Assembly: GCF_000379625.1 (NCBI RefSeq)
Contig: NZ_KB903245.1
Location: 153,124-217,123 of the forward strand
Reading direction: 5' to 3'
Length of the DNA stretch: 64,000 nt
From: Actinomycetospora chiangmaiensis DSM 45062
GTDB lineage: Bacteria; Actinomycetota; Actinomycetes; Mycobacteriales; Pseudonocardiaceae
Of the stretch, positions 53,172 through 61,845 are shown one piece after another. The translations under genes were made by a program, and so were the position numbers. The stretch's first letter is position 1; every line of letters begins with the position of its first letter. The notes under the pieces were generated by a model, which had not been told where the DNA came from, made no database searches, and saw nothing but the letters and a program-made list of their open reading frames with translations.

Positions 53172-54131
53172 TCACCCCCCGTCACCCTCGGCCGCCGAAC
53201 GCAGCCGGTCGGCCGCCGCGTAGGGGTCGAGCGCGCCGGACGCGACCTCGCCCGCAAGCGTGTCGAGGGCCGCCGAGCCCGCGACCGCGCGCAGCTGCGC
53301 CCGCAGGTCGGCCAGGGCGATGGCCTCGATCTCCGCCCGCGCCCGCCGTCGCCGGCCCTCGTCCCCGCGGCCGTGGCCGTCCATCCACGCGCGGTGCGCG
53401 TCGATCGCGGCCAGCAGGTCGTCGATCCCGCGGCCCGCGGCGGCCACGGTGCGGACGACGGGGGCACGCCACTGCGGACCGGTCCCCCGCCGGCCCATCG
53501 CCATCGCGTTCTCGATCTCGCGGACCGTGGTCTCCGCGCCCTCGCGGTCGGCCTTGTTGACGCAGAACACGTCGGCGATCTCGAGGATGCCGGCCTTCGT
53601 GGCCTGGATGCCGTCGCCCATCCCGGGCGCGAGCAGCACGACCGTCGTGTCGGCGAGCGCGACCACCTCGACCTCCGACTGCCCCACCCCCACCGTCTCC
53701 ACCAGCACCACGTCGCAGCCGGCTGCGTCGAGCACCCGCAGCGCCTGCGGGGCCGCCGCCGAGAGCCCGCCGAGGTGCCCGCGGGTCGCCATCGAGCGGA
53801 TGAACACGCCCGGGTCGGTGGCGTGCTCGCTCATCCGCACCCGGTCCCCGAGCAGGGCCCCGCCGGAGAACGGCGAGCTGGGGTCGACGGCGAGCACGCC
53901 CACCCGTCGTCCGGAACGGCGCAGTTCGGCGACGAGCGCGGAGGTGGTGGTCGACTTGCCGACCCCGGGCGAGCCGGTGAGCCCGACCACGAGCGCGTGG
54001 CCGGCGTGCGGGGCGAGCGCCGCAGCGAGCTCCCGGACCGCCGGCCCGCCGTCCTCCACCATCGACACGAGCTGCGCGACGGCACGCGGGGAGCCCTCGC
54101 GGGCACGGGCGACGAGGTCGGTCAGGACGGG
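53172..54131 (-). CDS. meaB: Methylmalonyl-CoA mutase-associated G-protein chaperone (MeaB/ArgK)
   Basis: Start GTG 54131 (VPVLTDLVARAREGSPRAVA) fits the family length; an in-frame GTG at 54176 would add 15 residues. VVGLTGSPGVGKSTTTSALV is the P-loop, VLAVDPSSPFSGGALLGDRV switch I, DVVLVETVGVGQSEVEVVAL switch II and VNKADREGA the guanine motif. It guards and reloads B12 in methylmalonyl-CoA mutase-type enzymes. Divergent from the epimerase gene. No mutase is in the window. Confidence 0.93.
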   Translation of the reverse strand, partial: PVLTDLVARAREGSPRAVAQLVSMVEDGGPAVRELAAALAPHAGHALVVGLTGSPGVGKSTTTSALVAELRRSGRRVGVLAVDPSSPFSGGALLGDRVRMSEHATDPGVFIRSMATRGHLGGLSAAAPQALRVLDAAGCDVVLVETVGVGQSEVEVVALADTTVVLLAPGMGDGIQATKAGILEIADVFCVNKADREGAETTVREIENAMAMGRRGTGPQWRAPVVRTVAAAGRGIDDLLAAIDAHRAWMDGHGRGDEGRRRRARAEIEAIALADLRAQLRAVAGSAALDTLAGEVASGALDPYAAADRLRSAAEGDGG

Positions 54132-54244
54132 CACGCGGGCGATCGTGGCAGGACCCGCCCGACACGTCAGGGTCACCCGTCCGAGGTCGGGGTGGTGGCC
54201 GTCACCTGCTTGGTGTCGCGATTCAGTCGCTTACTGTCCCGAGC

Positions 54245-54703
54245 ATGACTGCACAGCTCGACGCAGCGGTCGGCATCGTGGCCGTGGACCACGTCGGGAT
54301 CGCCGTACCGGACCTCGACGAGGCCATCGCCTGGTACGCCCGCACCCTCGGCCTCGAGGCCACGCACACCGAGACCAACGAGGAACAGGGCGTCCGCGAG
54401 GCGATGCTCCACGCGCCCGACGACCCCGCCGGCACCGCCATCCAGCTGCTCGCGCCGCTGAACGAGCGCTCGACGATCGCGAAGTTCATCGACCGCAACG
54501 GCCCCGGCCTGCAGCAGGTCGCCTACCGGGTGCGCGACGTGGAGGACACCGCGGCGAAGCTCCGGGAGAAGGGGGTCCGGCTGCTCTACGACCAGGCGCG
54601 CCGGGGCACCGCCGACTCCCGCGTGAACTTCGTGCACCCCAAGGACGCCGGTGGCGTCCTCGTGGAGCTGGTCCAGCCTGCGGCCGACTCCGCCGGACAC
54701 TGA
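54245..54703 (+). CDS. mce: Methylmalonyl-CoA epimerase
   Basis: The 152-residue VOC-fold protein has IVAVDHVGIAVPDLDEAIAW with the first metal histidine, TAIQLLAPLNERSTIAKFID, and GVLVELVQP with the metal glutamate. NGPGLQQVAYRVRDVEDTAA replaces the GLHH of many members with GLQQ. It interconverts methylmalonyl-CoA isomers. A Scy/FilP-like gene stands close by, as in Streptomyces. MeaB is divergent and ccr follows, making a methyl/ethylmalonyl-CoA group. Confidence 0.92.
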   Translation: MTAQLDAAVGIVAVDHVGIAVPDLDEAIAWYARTLGLEATHTETNEEQGVREAMLHAPDDPAGTAIQLLAPLNERSTIAKFIDRNGPGLQQVAYRVRDVEDTAAKLREKGVRLLYDQARRGTADSRVNFVHPKDAGGVLVELVQPAADSAGH

Positions 54704-54726
54704 CCCACATCACCCTTCTCGCCATA

Positions 54727-54742
54727 GCTACTCGTCGGTAGC
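54727..54742. promoter_or_regulatory. Dyad upstream of ccr
   Basis: GCTACTCGTCGGTAGC (arms GCTAC/GTAGC) lies 35-50 bases before the ccr start. Its core TACTCGTCGGTA agrees with the 2365 palindrome TACTCGCGAGTA at nine of 12 positions. It may be an operator or overlap the promoter. Confidence 0.35.
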
Positions 54743-54776
54743 CTCACCGCACCCGACCACCCCGGAGGCAAGACCA

Positions 54777-56108
54777 GTGCAGCAAATCCGCGACGCCATC
54801 CTCGCCGACGATCTGGCCGGCATCGGCTCCATGACCGTCCCCGAGTCCTACCGGGGCATCACGGTGCACGCCGACGAGGCCGACATGTTCGCCGGCATGA
54901 CCTCGAAGGAGAAGGACCCGCGCAAGTCGCTGCACCTCGACGAGGTGCCGACGCCCGAGGTCGCTCCCGGCGAGGCGCTCGTGGCCGTCATGGCCAGCGC
55001 CATCAACTACAACACCGTGTGGACCTCGATCTTCGAGCCGGTGTCCACCTTCGGCTTCCTCAAGCGCTACGGCCGGATCTCCGACCTCGCGAAGCGCCAC
55101 GACCTGCCCTACCACGTGGTGGGGTCCGACCTCGCCGGCGTCGTGCTCAAGGTCGGCGCGGGCGTGCAGATGTGGAAGCCGGGCGACAAGGTCGTCGCGC
55201 ACTGCCTCTCGGTGGAGCTGGAGAGCCCCGACGGGCACGACGACACGATGATGGACCCCGAGCAGCGCATCTGGGGCTTCGAGACCAACTTCGGCGGCCT
55301 CGCCGACATGGCGCTGGTCAAGACCAACCAGCTCATGCCGAAGCCGGACCACCTGACGTGGGAGGAGGCCGCCTCCCCCGGGCTGGTCAACTCCACCGCC
55401 TACCGGCAGCTCGTCAGCCACAACGGCGCCAACATGACCCAGGGCGACGTCGTCCTCATCTGGGGCGCCTCGGGCGGGCTCGGCTCCTACGCCACCCAGT
55501 TCGCGCTCAACGGCGGCGCCACCCCGGTCTGCGTCGTCTCCTCGCCGGAGAAGGCCGAGCTGTGCCGCCGGATGGGCGCCGAGCTGATCATCGACCGCTC
55601 CGCCGAGGGCTACAAGTTCTGGTCCGACCCCGAGACCCAGGACCCCCGCGAGTGGAAGCGCTTCGGCTCGAAGATCCGCGAGCTGACCGGCGGGGACGAC
55701 CCCGACATCGTCTTCGAGCACCCGGGTCGCGAGACCTTCGGCGCCTCGGTCTACGTCGCCAAGCGCGGCGGCACGATCGTCACCTGCGCCTCGACGTCGG
55801 GCTTCATGCACCAGTACGACAACCGCTACCTGTGGATGAACCTCAAGCGGATCATCGGGTCGCACTTCGCGAACTACAAGGAGGCCTACCTGGCGAACCG
55901 CCTGGTGGCCCAGGGCAAGATCCACCCGACGGTCTCGAAGAGCTACGCGCTCGAGGAGACCGGCGAGGCGGCCAACGACGTGCACCACAACTCCCACCAG
56001 GGCAAGGTCGGCGTGCTCTGCCTCGCCCCCGAGGAGGGGCTCGGTGTCACGAACCCGGAGCTGCGCGAGCGGCACCTGGAGGGCATCAACCGCTTCCGCG
56101 GCCAGTAG
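54777..56108 (+). CDS. ccr: Crotonyl-CoA carboxylase/reductase
   Basis: GTG 54777 follows GGAGG at seven bases; 443 residues. INYNTVWTSIFEPVSTFGFL, GFETNFGGLADMALVKTNQL and IIGSHFANYKEAYLANRLVA carry the asparagine, Phe-Glu pair and histidine that bind CO2 in this family. IWGASGGLGSYATQFALNGG is the NADPH site. It makes ethylmalonyl-CoA from crotonyl-CoA, CO2 and NADPH, for the ethylmalonyl-CoA pathway or polyketide extender units. Confidence 0.96.
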   Translation: MQQIRDAILADDLAGIGSMTVPESYRGITVHADEADMFAGMTSKEKDPRKSLHLDEVPTPEVAPGEALVAVMASAINYNTVWTSIFEPVSTFGFLKRYGRISDLAKRHDLPYHVVGSDLAGVVLKVGAGVQMWKPGDKVVAHCLSVELESPDGHDDTMMDPEQRIWGFETNFGGLADMALVKTNQLMPKPDHLTWEEAASPGLVNSTAYRQLVSHNGANMTQGDVVLIWGASGGLGSYATQFALNGGATPVCVVSSPEKAELCRRMGAELIIDRSAEGYKFWSDPETQDPREWKRFGSKIRELTGGDDPDIVFEHPGRETFGASVYVAKRGGTIVTCASTSGFMHQYDNRYLWMNLKRIIGSHFANYKEAYLANRLVAQGKIHPTVSKSYALEETGEAANDVHHNSHQGKVGVLCLAPEEGLGVTNPELRERHLEGINRFRGQ

Positions 56109-56127
56109 TCCCCTGTCCCACCGGACG

Positions 56128-56190
56128 GCACTTCCGCAGCATCGTCGTGCGCGGGAGTGCCGTTCGTGCGTTTCCGGGGCCTTTTCCGAC
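56128..56190. repeat. Inverted repeat with the TCCGGGGCCTT tail, copy 2
   Basis: CGGCACT...AGTGCCG arms (about 56129-56165) are followed by TTCGTGCGTTTCCGGGGCCT. The tail matches the one at 35356-35390. It lies 20 bases after ccr and may terminate it. Nothing else is seen in the 226-base gap up to 56334 apart from the next promoter. Confidence 0.5.
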
Positions 56191-56334
56191 AGGATCCAGG
56201 GCAGCACGCCGATAGGTGGTCGGCGCGGGTGACGGGACTCACCCGACCGTGTGACCGGTACCGATCCGGGCCGGAGCGGCGTGTCCGTCACCCGACCGTG
56301 GCCGTGTCGCGCACAGCCCTAGTAACCTGGGCCG

Positions 56335-57366
56335 ATGCCGTCGGGAGACCGTGATCTGCTGCCCCTGGGCACCGGCTTCGACGTCGTGCGTCGGGGCTAC
56401 GACCGCGGCCAGGTGGAGGAACACCTGGACCGCGTCGAGGCCGACCTGCGCATCCTCACCGCAGACCGCGACGCCGCGGTGGCCCAGGCCTCCGAGCTCG
56501 CACGCGCGCTGGATCGCACCCGTGCACACGTCGAGGAGCTCCGCGCCCAGATCGACCGGTTGGCCGCGCCGCCGGACTCGATGGAGGGCCTCTCCGAGCG
56601 CCTGCAGCGGATGCTGCGGCTCGCGCAGGACGAGGCGCGCGAGATGCGCTCGTCGGCCGAACAGGCCGCGCGGCGCACCCGTGAGGACGCCGACGAGCGG
56701 GCCCGTCGGACGATCACCGAGGCCGAGGAGCAGGCCACCCGCACGATCACCGACGCCGACGAGTACGCGCGGAACACGGCCGACGAGGCCCGCCGCCAGG
56801 CGCAGGAGATGCACGAGGCCGCCGAGGCGGCCGCGGCCGAGACCCGCTCCCGCTACGACGCCGGCCTCGCCGACAACGAGCGGCGGCGCACCGAGATGGA
56901 GGACGAGCACCGCGGCCTCATGGACTCCGCCCGCGCCGACGCCGCCCGCATCCGCACCGAGGCGGAGAACGAGCGTCGCCGCCTCGACGAGGAGTCCCGG
57001 GCCCGCCGCGCGCAGGTCGAGGAGGACTTCGAGATCGCGATGGCCTCACGGCGCACCGAGTCGATGCGCGTGCTCGCCCGTTCGGAGGCCGACGCCCGCT
57101 CGCGCGCCGAGAAGCAGCTGCGCGACGCCTCGGAGGAGGCCCGACGCCGGCTGCGCGAGGCCGACGGCGAGGTCGCGGAGGTCCGTCGCCTGCGCGCCCG
57201 TGTGACCAACCAGCTCGCCACCCTGCGCGAGTCCCTCGCCGACCTGCCGAGCCTCGACGCCTTCCCCGACGAGACGCCGGACGACGCGACCGCCCCGGTC
57301 CCGACCCCCACCGTCGCCGCGGACAACCACACGCCCCGCCGGGACTACGAGACCACGTCGACGTAG
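56335..57366 (+). CDS. DivIVA-like coiled-coil protein (Scy/FilP relative)
   Basis: The 343-residue protein starts with a short DivIVA-type segment (FDVVRRGYDRGQVEEHLDRV). Continuous coiled coil follows to about residue 310, dominated by E, R, A and D (EAEEQATRTITDADEYARNT and similar 11/51-residue-like periodicity). The tail is disordered, P/T-rich. In Streptomyces coelicolor the cytoskeletal Scy and FilP genes lie next to the epimerase gene, so a polar-growth scaffold is likely. It is shorter than Scy. Confidence 0.82.
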   Translation: MPSGDRDLLPLGTGFDVVRRGYDRGQVEEHLDRVEADLRILTADRDAAVAQASELARALDRTRAHVEELRAQIDRLAAPPDSMEGLSERLQRMLRLAQDEAREMRSSAEQAARRTREDADERARRTITEAEEQATRTITDADEYARNTADEARRQAQEMHEAAEAAAAETRSRYDAGLADNERRRTEMEDEHRGLMDSARADAARIRTEAENERRRLDEESRARRAQVEEDFEIAMASRRTESMRVLARSEADARSRAEKQLRDASEEARRRLREADGEVAEVRRLRARVTNQLATLRESLADLPSLDAFPDETPDDATAPVPTPTVAADNHTPRRDYETTST

Positions 57367-57377
57367 GGGCACCTCCG

Positions 57378-57431
57378 GTGCAAGCAATGCGTCACTGCTT
57401 GCACTGAACGCCAGAAAAGCCACATCGTCGG
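57378..57431. repeat. Dispersed palindromic element, copy C
   Basis: Perfect arms GTGCAAGCA (57378-57386) and TGCTTGCAC (57396-57404), loop ATGCGTCAC, tail GAACGCCAGAAAAGCCACAT. Placed 12 bases after the coiled-coil gene stop. The preceding CACCTCCGG is also shared with copy B. Confidence 0.85.
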
Positions 57432-57551
57432 GTCGGTTGACCGGCGCCACCACGAGGTGCACACCAGGCATGCCCCCGGGCGCCCGATCCTGCCTGGCGT
57501 CACCCTCGCGCGCCCACGGCCCGAGGGCTTTACACCACGGCAACCCCGATG

Positions 57552-57585
57552 GTCTCCTCATGAGAGACGCTGTTTCTCAGCGAGA
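57552..57585. promoter_or_regulatory. Paired CTC...GAG dyads upstream of glnT
   Basis: GTCTC-CTCATGA-GAGAC (57552-57568) and TCTC-AGC-GAGA (57575-57585) lie 27-60 bases before the glnT start. The last gene of the operon encodes an XRE-cupin regulator that could bind them. Inference from position and symmetry only. Confidence 0.45.
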
Positions 57586-57611
57586 GATCATCGATCCGCC
57601 GAGGAGCCCTC

Positions 57612-58952
57612 ATGACGGTCACCGACCCCCGGACCGACGGGTCGCCGACGACCCTCACCGCCCCCGCCTCCCTCGCGGAGCGCTCCCGGGCGGACGGCGT
57701 CCGGTTCCTCCTCGCCCTGTTCGTCGACCTCACCGGCAAGCCCTGCGCGAAGCTCGTGCCGGTCGAGAGCGCCGACGAGCTGGAGCACGAGGGCGTCGGG
57801 TTCGCCGGGTACGCGGTCGGCGCGATCGGCCAGCAGCCGTGCGACCCCGACCTCATCGCGATCCCCGACGTCACCAGCTACACCCCGCTGCCGTGGGTCC
57901 GGGAGGACCTCGCGCTCGTGCACTGCGACCCGCACGTCGAGGGCCGGCCCTGGCCCTACGCCCCCCGCGTCCTGCTCAAGGCGATGCTCACCCGAGCCGC
58001 CGGGCTCGAGCTGATGGCGGGCGCCGAGGTCGAGTACTTCCTCGTCGCGAAGGACGAGCACGGCACGCTGCGCCCCGCCGACACCCTCGACGACGGCATC
58101 CGCCCCTGCTACGACGCCCGCGGCCTGACGCGGATGTACGACCACCTCACCGCCGTCTCCACCGCGATGAACGCCCTCGGCTGGGGCAACTACGCGAACG
58201 ACCACGAGGACGCGAACGGCCAGTTCGAGCAGAACTTCGCCTACGCCGACGCGCTGACCACCGCCGATCGCGTCATCACGGCCCGCTACCTGATCTCCAT
58301 GCTCGCCGAGCAGCGCGGCATGACGGCGACGTTCATGCCGAAGCCGTTCGCCGACCGCACCGGCTCCGGGATGCACCTGCACCTCAGCCTCTGGTCCGAC
58401 GGGTCCTCCCGCTTCCCCGACGACACCGACGGGCGCGGCCACGGCCTCTCCGAGCTCGCCTACCGCTTCCTCGCCGGCCTGCTCGAGCACGCGCCCGGGA
58501 TGCAGGCGGTCCTCGCGCCGACGGTGAACTCCTACAAGCGCACCGGCGCCACCTCCACCCGCTCCGGCGCCACCTGGTCCCCCCGGCGCGCCACCTGGGG
58601 CGGGAACGACCGGACCCACCTCGTCCGCGTCCCCGACGGCCACCGCGTGGAACTGCGCGGCGGCGACGGCGCGGCCAACCCCTACCTCGCGCTCGCCGTC
58701 GCCCTGGCCGCGGGCCTCGACGGCATCGACCGGAGCCTCGAGCCCGACAGCACGGAGGACCGGCCCGAGCTGCCCCCGACACTGCTGCACGCGGTGGAGG
58801 CCCTCCGGGCCGATCCCGTCGTCGGGAAGGCCCTGGACGCGGCCGGGCCGGGGGTGGCGGCGTACTTCGCCGACCTCAAGCGCGAGGAGTTCCTCGACTG
58901 GCACGGCACGGTCGGCTCCTGGGAGCACGACCGCTACCTCACGGCGTTCTAG
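57612..58952 (+). CDS. glnT: Type III glutamine synthetase-like enzyme (GlnT), possibly gamma-glutamylmethylamide synthetase
   Basis: The 446-residue protein has the glutamine synthetase beta-grasp start (FLLALFVDLTGKPCAKLVPV) and catalytic motifs GAEVEYFLVAKDEHG, DANGQFEQNFAYADAL, GSGMHLHLSLW and ELRGGDGAANPYLALAVALA. GlnT-type enzymes join ammonia or an amine to glutamate. It is first in an operon with three N-methylglutamate-synthase-like genes, as in rhizobial glnT-glx loci, so methylamine or another amine may be the co-substrate. Confidence 0.9.
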   Translation: MTVTDPRTDGSPTTLTAPASLAERSRADGVRFLLALFVDLTGKPCAKLVPVESADELEHEGVGFAGYAVGAIGQQPCDPDLIAIPDVTSYTPLPWVREDLALVHCDPHVEGRPWPYAPRVLLKAMLTRAAGLELMAGAEVEYFLVAKDEHGTLRPADTLDDGIRPCYDARGLTRMYDHLTAVSTAMNALGWGNYANDHEDANGQFEQNFAYADALTTADRVITARYLISMLAEQRGMTATFMPKPFADRTGSGMHLHLSLWSDGSSRFPDDTDGRGHGLSELAYRFLAGLLEHAPGMQAVLAPTVNSYKRTGATSTRSGATWSPRRATWGGNDRTHLVRVPDGHRVELRGGDGAANPYLALAVALAAGLDGIDRSLEPDSTEDRPELPPTLLHAVEALRADPVVGKALDAAGPGVAAYFADLKREEFLDWHGTVGSWEHDRYLTAF

Positions 58953-58964
58953 GAGGACACGCGG

Positions 58965-59834
58965 ATGTGCGGGATCGTCGGGCTCCACCTGCGCGACCCA
59001 GAGCTGCACCCGCAGCTCGGGCGCCTGCTGGAGTCGATGCTGTGCGGGGTCGTCGAGCGCGGCCCCGACTCCGCGGGCGTCGCCGTCTACGGCGACCGAC
59101 GGCGGGTCCCCGAGGGACACGCGGCCGTCTCGGTGCTGCTCCCACCCGGCGCCGACACCAACGGCCTCGACGCAGAAGTGAGCGTCGCGGGCGACACCAC
59201 GATCGTCGCCGCCCCCGTCGTCCCCGAGGACCTCGTCGCCCGCGTGAAGGGCCTCTTCCCGACGGCGAGGGTGGTCGGGTCGGGCCACGACCTCACCGTC
59301 TACAAGGGCGTCGGCCACCCCCGCGAGCTCGCCACGACCTACGGCCTCGCCGACGCCGTCGGCTGGCAGGGCCTGGCCCACACGCGGATGGCGACGGAGT
59401 CGGCGGTGACGCCCGAGGGCTGCCACCCGTTCTCGGTCGGCCCCGACCAGTGCCTCGTGCACAACGGCTCGTTCTCCAACCACGCCTCGATCCGCCGCGA
59501 GCTGGTGCGCCAGGGCGTGGAGTTCGACTCGGAGAACGACTCCGAGGTCGGCGCCCGGTTCGTCGCCTCGCGGCTGGCCCAGGGCGAGGACCTCGAGAAG
59601 GCCCTGCTCGCCCTGCGCGAGACCTTCGACGGCTTCTACACGCTGCTCGTGACCAGCGCGGACGGGTTCGCCGTCGTCCGCGACCCGATCGCCTGCAAGC
59701 CCGCGGTGATCGCCGAGACCGACGCCTGGGTGGCGATGGCGTCGGAGTTCCGCGCCCTCGCGGCCCTGCCCGACATCGACCACGCCCGTCTGTACGAGCC
59801 CGAGCCCGGGAGGGTCTACGCATGGAGACGGTGA
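58965..59834 (+). CDS. mgsA: Class II glutamine amidotransferase subunit (MgsA/GlxB-like)
   Basis: The 289-residue protein starts MCGIVGLHLRDPELHPQLGR, with the N-terminal nucleophile cysteine exposed after Met removal. VERGPDSAGVAVYGDRR, AHTRMATESAVTPEGCHPFS and CLVHNGSFSNHASIRRELVR are the Ntn amidotransferase motifs. It resembles the first subunit of N-methylglutamate synthase, which is built from split glutamate-synthase domains. Its 3' end overlaps the next gene by 13 bases. Confidence 0.88.
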   Translation: MCGIVGLHLRDPELHPQLGRLLESMLCGVVERGPDSAGVAVYGDRRRVPEGHAAVSVLLPPGADTNGLDAEVSVAGDTTIVAAPVVPEDLVARVKGLFPTARVVGSGHDLTVYKGVGHPRELATTYGLADAVGWQGLAHTRMATESAVTPEGCHPFSVGPDQCLVHNGSFSNHASIRRELVRQGVEFDSENDSEVGARFVASRLAQGEDLEKALLALRETFDGFYTLLVTSADGFAVVRDPIACKPAVIAETDAWVAMASEFRALAALPDIDHARLYEPEPGRVYAWRR

Positions 59835-60499
59835 GCTTCGACCTGGCCACGACGCCGGTCCGGGCGCTCAACGCCGAGCTGCACGACCCCGCCGTCAAGA
59901 GCTACGAGGTCCTCCACCCCGACGGCGCGCACGCGGTGGCCGCCGGGATCGACACCGGCATCGCCGTCGAGATCCGCGGGCACGTCGGCTACTACTGCGC
60001 GGGCATGAACGACGGCGGGTCGGTCACCGTCCACGGCAACGCCGCCACCGGCCTGGCGGAGAACATGATGTCCGGGACCGTCCGGATCACCGGGGACGCC
60101 TCGCAGTCCGCGGGGGCGACCGCGCACGGCGGGCTGCTCGTGATCGAGGGTTCCGCGTCCATGCGCTGCGGGATCTCGATGAAGGGCGTGGACATCGTCG
60201 TCGGCGGGTCCGTCGGCCCGATGAGCGCGTTCATGGCCCAGGCGGGCCGGATGGTCGTGTGCGGCGACGCGGGCGACGGGCTCGGCGACTCCATCTACGA
60301 GGCCCGGCTCTACGTCCGCGGCCGCGTCGGCGAGCTGGGCGCGGACTGCGTCGAGAAGGAGCTGCGCGACGAGCACCGGGCCGAGCTGGCCGAGCTCCTC
60401 GCGGCAGCGGGCCTCGACCACGACCCGGCCGAGTTCCGCCGCTACGGCTCCGCCCGGCGGCTCTACCACTTCCAGTCCGAGCAGGCGGAGGCGTACTGA
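59822..60499 (+). CDS. mgsB: GXGXG-domain glutamate synthase-like subunit (MgsB/GlxC-like)
   Basis: ATG 59822 (METVSFDLATTPVRALNAEL) gives 225 residues. GYYCAGMNDGGSVTVHGNAA, GLAENMMSGTVRITGDASQS and GGLLVIEGSASMRCGISMKG form the right-handed beta-helix of the glutamate synthase C-terminal domain. It is structural and couples the amidotransferase and FMN domains. Overlaps by 13 bases upstream and one base (TGATG) downstream. Confidence 0.88.
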   Translation: METVSFDLATTPVRALNAELHDPAVKSYEVLHPDGAHAVAAGIDTGIAVEIRGHVGYYCAGMNDGGSVTVHGNAATGLAENMMSGTVRITGDASQSAGATAHGGLLVIEGSASMRCGISMKGVDIVVGGSVGPMSAFMAQAGRMVVCGDAGDGLGDSIYEARLYVRGRVGELGADCVEKELRDEHRAELAELLAAAGLDHDPAEFRRYGSARRLYHFQSEQAEAY

Positions 60500-61845
60500 T
60501 GCCCAGGGAATCGGCCACCTTCGGCCGCGACGTCATCGCCGAGATCCAGCGCGCCGCCGAGACCGGGGTGTACGACATCCGCGGCTGGGGCGCCAAGCGC
60601 GCCGTCCCGCACTTCGACGACCTGCTCTTCCTCGGCGCCTCGATGTCGCGCTACCCGTTGGAGGGCTACCGCGAGCGCTGCGACACCGACGTCGTCCTCG
60701 GCGGCCGCAACGCCCGCTACCCGCTGCACCTGCAGACCCCGGTGACCATCGCCGGGATGAGCTTCGGCGCCCTGTCCGCGCAGGCCAAGGAGGCGCTCGG
60801 GCGCGGCGCCTCGGAGGTGGGGACGTCCACGACGACGGGCGACGGCGGCATGACCCCCGAGGAGCGCGGCGAGTCCAAGCACCTCGTCTACCAGTACCTG
60901 CCGTCGCGCTACGGCATGAACCCCACCGATCTGCGCAAGGCCGACGCCATCGAGGTCGTCCTCGGGCAGGGCGCGAAGCCGGGCGGCGGCGGGATGCTGC
61001 TGGGCCAGAAGATCTCCGACCGGGTCGCGGGGATGCGCACGCTGCCCGCCGGGATCGACCAGCGCAGCGCCTGCCGGCACCCCGACTGGACGGGACCGGA
61101 CGACCTCGCCATCAAGATCCTCGAACTGCGCGAGATCACGGACTGGGAGAAGCCGGTCTACGTCAAGGTCGGCGCCACCCGCACCTACTACGACGTCAAG
61201 CTCGCGGTCGCGGCCGGCGCGGACGTCGTCGTGGTGGACGGGATGCAGGGCGGCACCGCCGCGACACAGGACGTGTTCATCGAGCACGTCGGCATCCCCA
61301 CCCTCGCCGCGATTCCCCAGGCCGCGCTGGCGCTGCAGGAGCTCGGGCTGCACCGCCACGGCGTGCAGCTGATCGTCTCCGGCGGCATCCGCTCGGGCGC
61401 CGACGTCGCGAAGGCGATGGCCCTCGGCGCGGACGCGGTGGCGATCGGCACCGCCGCCCTCATCGCGCTGGGCGACAACTCCCCGCGCTACGCCGCGGAG
61501 TACGAGGCGCTGGGCTCCGCCGCCGGCTCCTACGACGACTTCCAGGACGGTCGCGACCCGGCCGGCATCACCACGCAGGACCCGGAGCTCGCGGCCCGGC
61601 TCGACCCGGTCGAGGGCGGGCGCCGCCTGGCCAACTACCTGCGTGTCCTCACGATGGAGGCGCAGACCATCGCCCGCGCCTGCGGCAAGGCGCACCTGCG
61701 GCACCTGGAGCCCGATGACCTCGTCGCCCTCACCGTGGAAGCGGCCGCGATGGCGCGGGTACCGCTGGCCGGGACGAACTGGATCCCGGGGACGGGAGAC
61801 GCAGCGCAGCGGAGCTCGACCCGGGGAGGAGCGGAGCATGCCTGA
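60499..61845 (+). CDS. mgsC: FMN-binding glutamate synthase-like subunit (MgsC/GlxD-like)
   Basis: The 448-residue protein has PVTIAGMSFGALSAQAKEAL, TSTTTGDGGMTPEERGESKH, GQGAKPGGGGMLLGQKISDR and VDGMQGGTAATQDVFIEHVG, VSGGIRSGADVAKAMALGAD, all from the FMN/synthase barrel. It would carry out the amine-transfer step. The last residues, GDAAQRSSTRGGAEHA, are encoded by a copy of the GGAGACG-type repeat and are absent from the usual family end. Overlaps the FAD oxidase start by eight bases. Confidence 0.9.
   Translation: MPRESATFGRDVIAEIQRAAETGVYDIRGWGAKRAVPHFDDLLFLGASMSRYPLEGYRERCDTDVVLGGRNARYPLHLQTPVTIAGMSFGALSAQAKEALGRGASEVGTSTTTGDGGMTPEERGESKHLVYQYLPSRYGMNPTDLRKADAIEVVLGQGAKPGGGGMLLGQKISDRVAGMRTLPAGIDQRSACRHPDWTGPDDLAIKILELREITDWEKPVYVKVGATRTYYDVKLAVAAGADVVVVDGMQGGTAATQDVFIEHVGIPTLAAIPQAALALQELGLHRHGVQLIVSGGIRSGADVAKAMALGADAVAIGTAALIALGDNSPRYAAEYEALGSAAGSYDDFQDGRDPAGITTQDPELAARLDPVEGGRRLANYLRVLTMEAQTIARACGKAHLRHLEPDDLVALTVEAAAMARVPLAGTNWIPGTGDAAQRSSTRGGAEHA
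61794..61820. repeat. GGAGACG-type 27-bp element, mgsC tail copy
   Basis: GGGAGACGCAGCGCAGCGGA then GCTCGAC at the junction of mgsC and the FAD oxidase gene. It encodes the mgsC tail (GDAAQRSST) and stands before the GGGGAGGAGCGG ribosome binding site of the next gene. Confidence 0.8.

Noticed and set aside
54245-54703. Loss of a metal ligand in the epimerase (GLQQ instead of GLHH)
   Set aside because: I believe related actinobacterial epimerases also have GLQQ at this place, so it is probably a lineage variant rather than inactivation.
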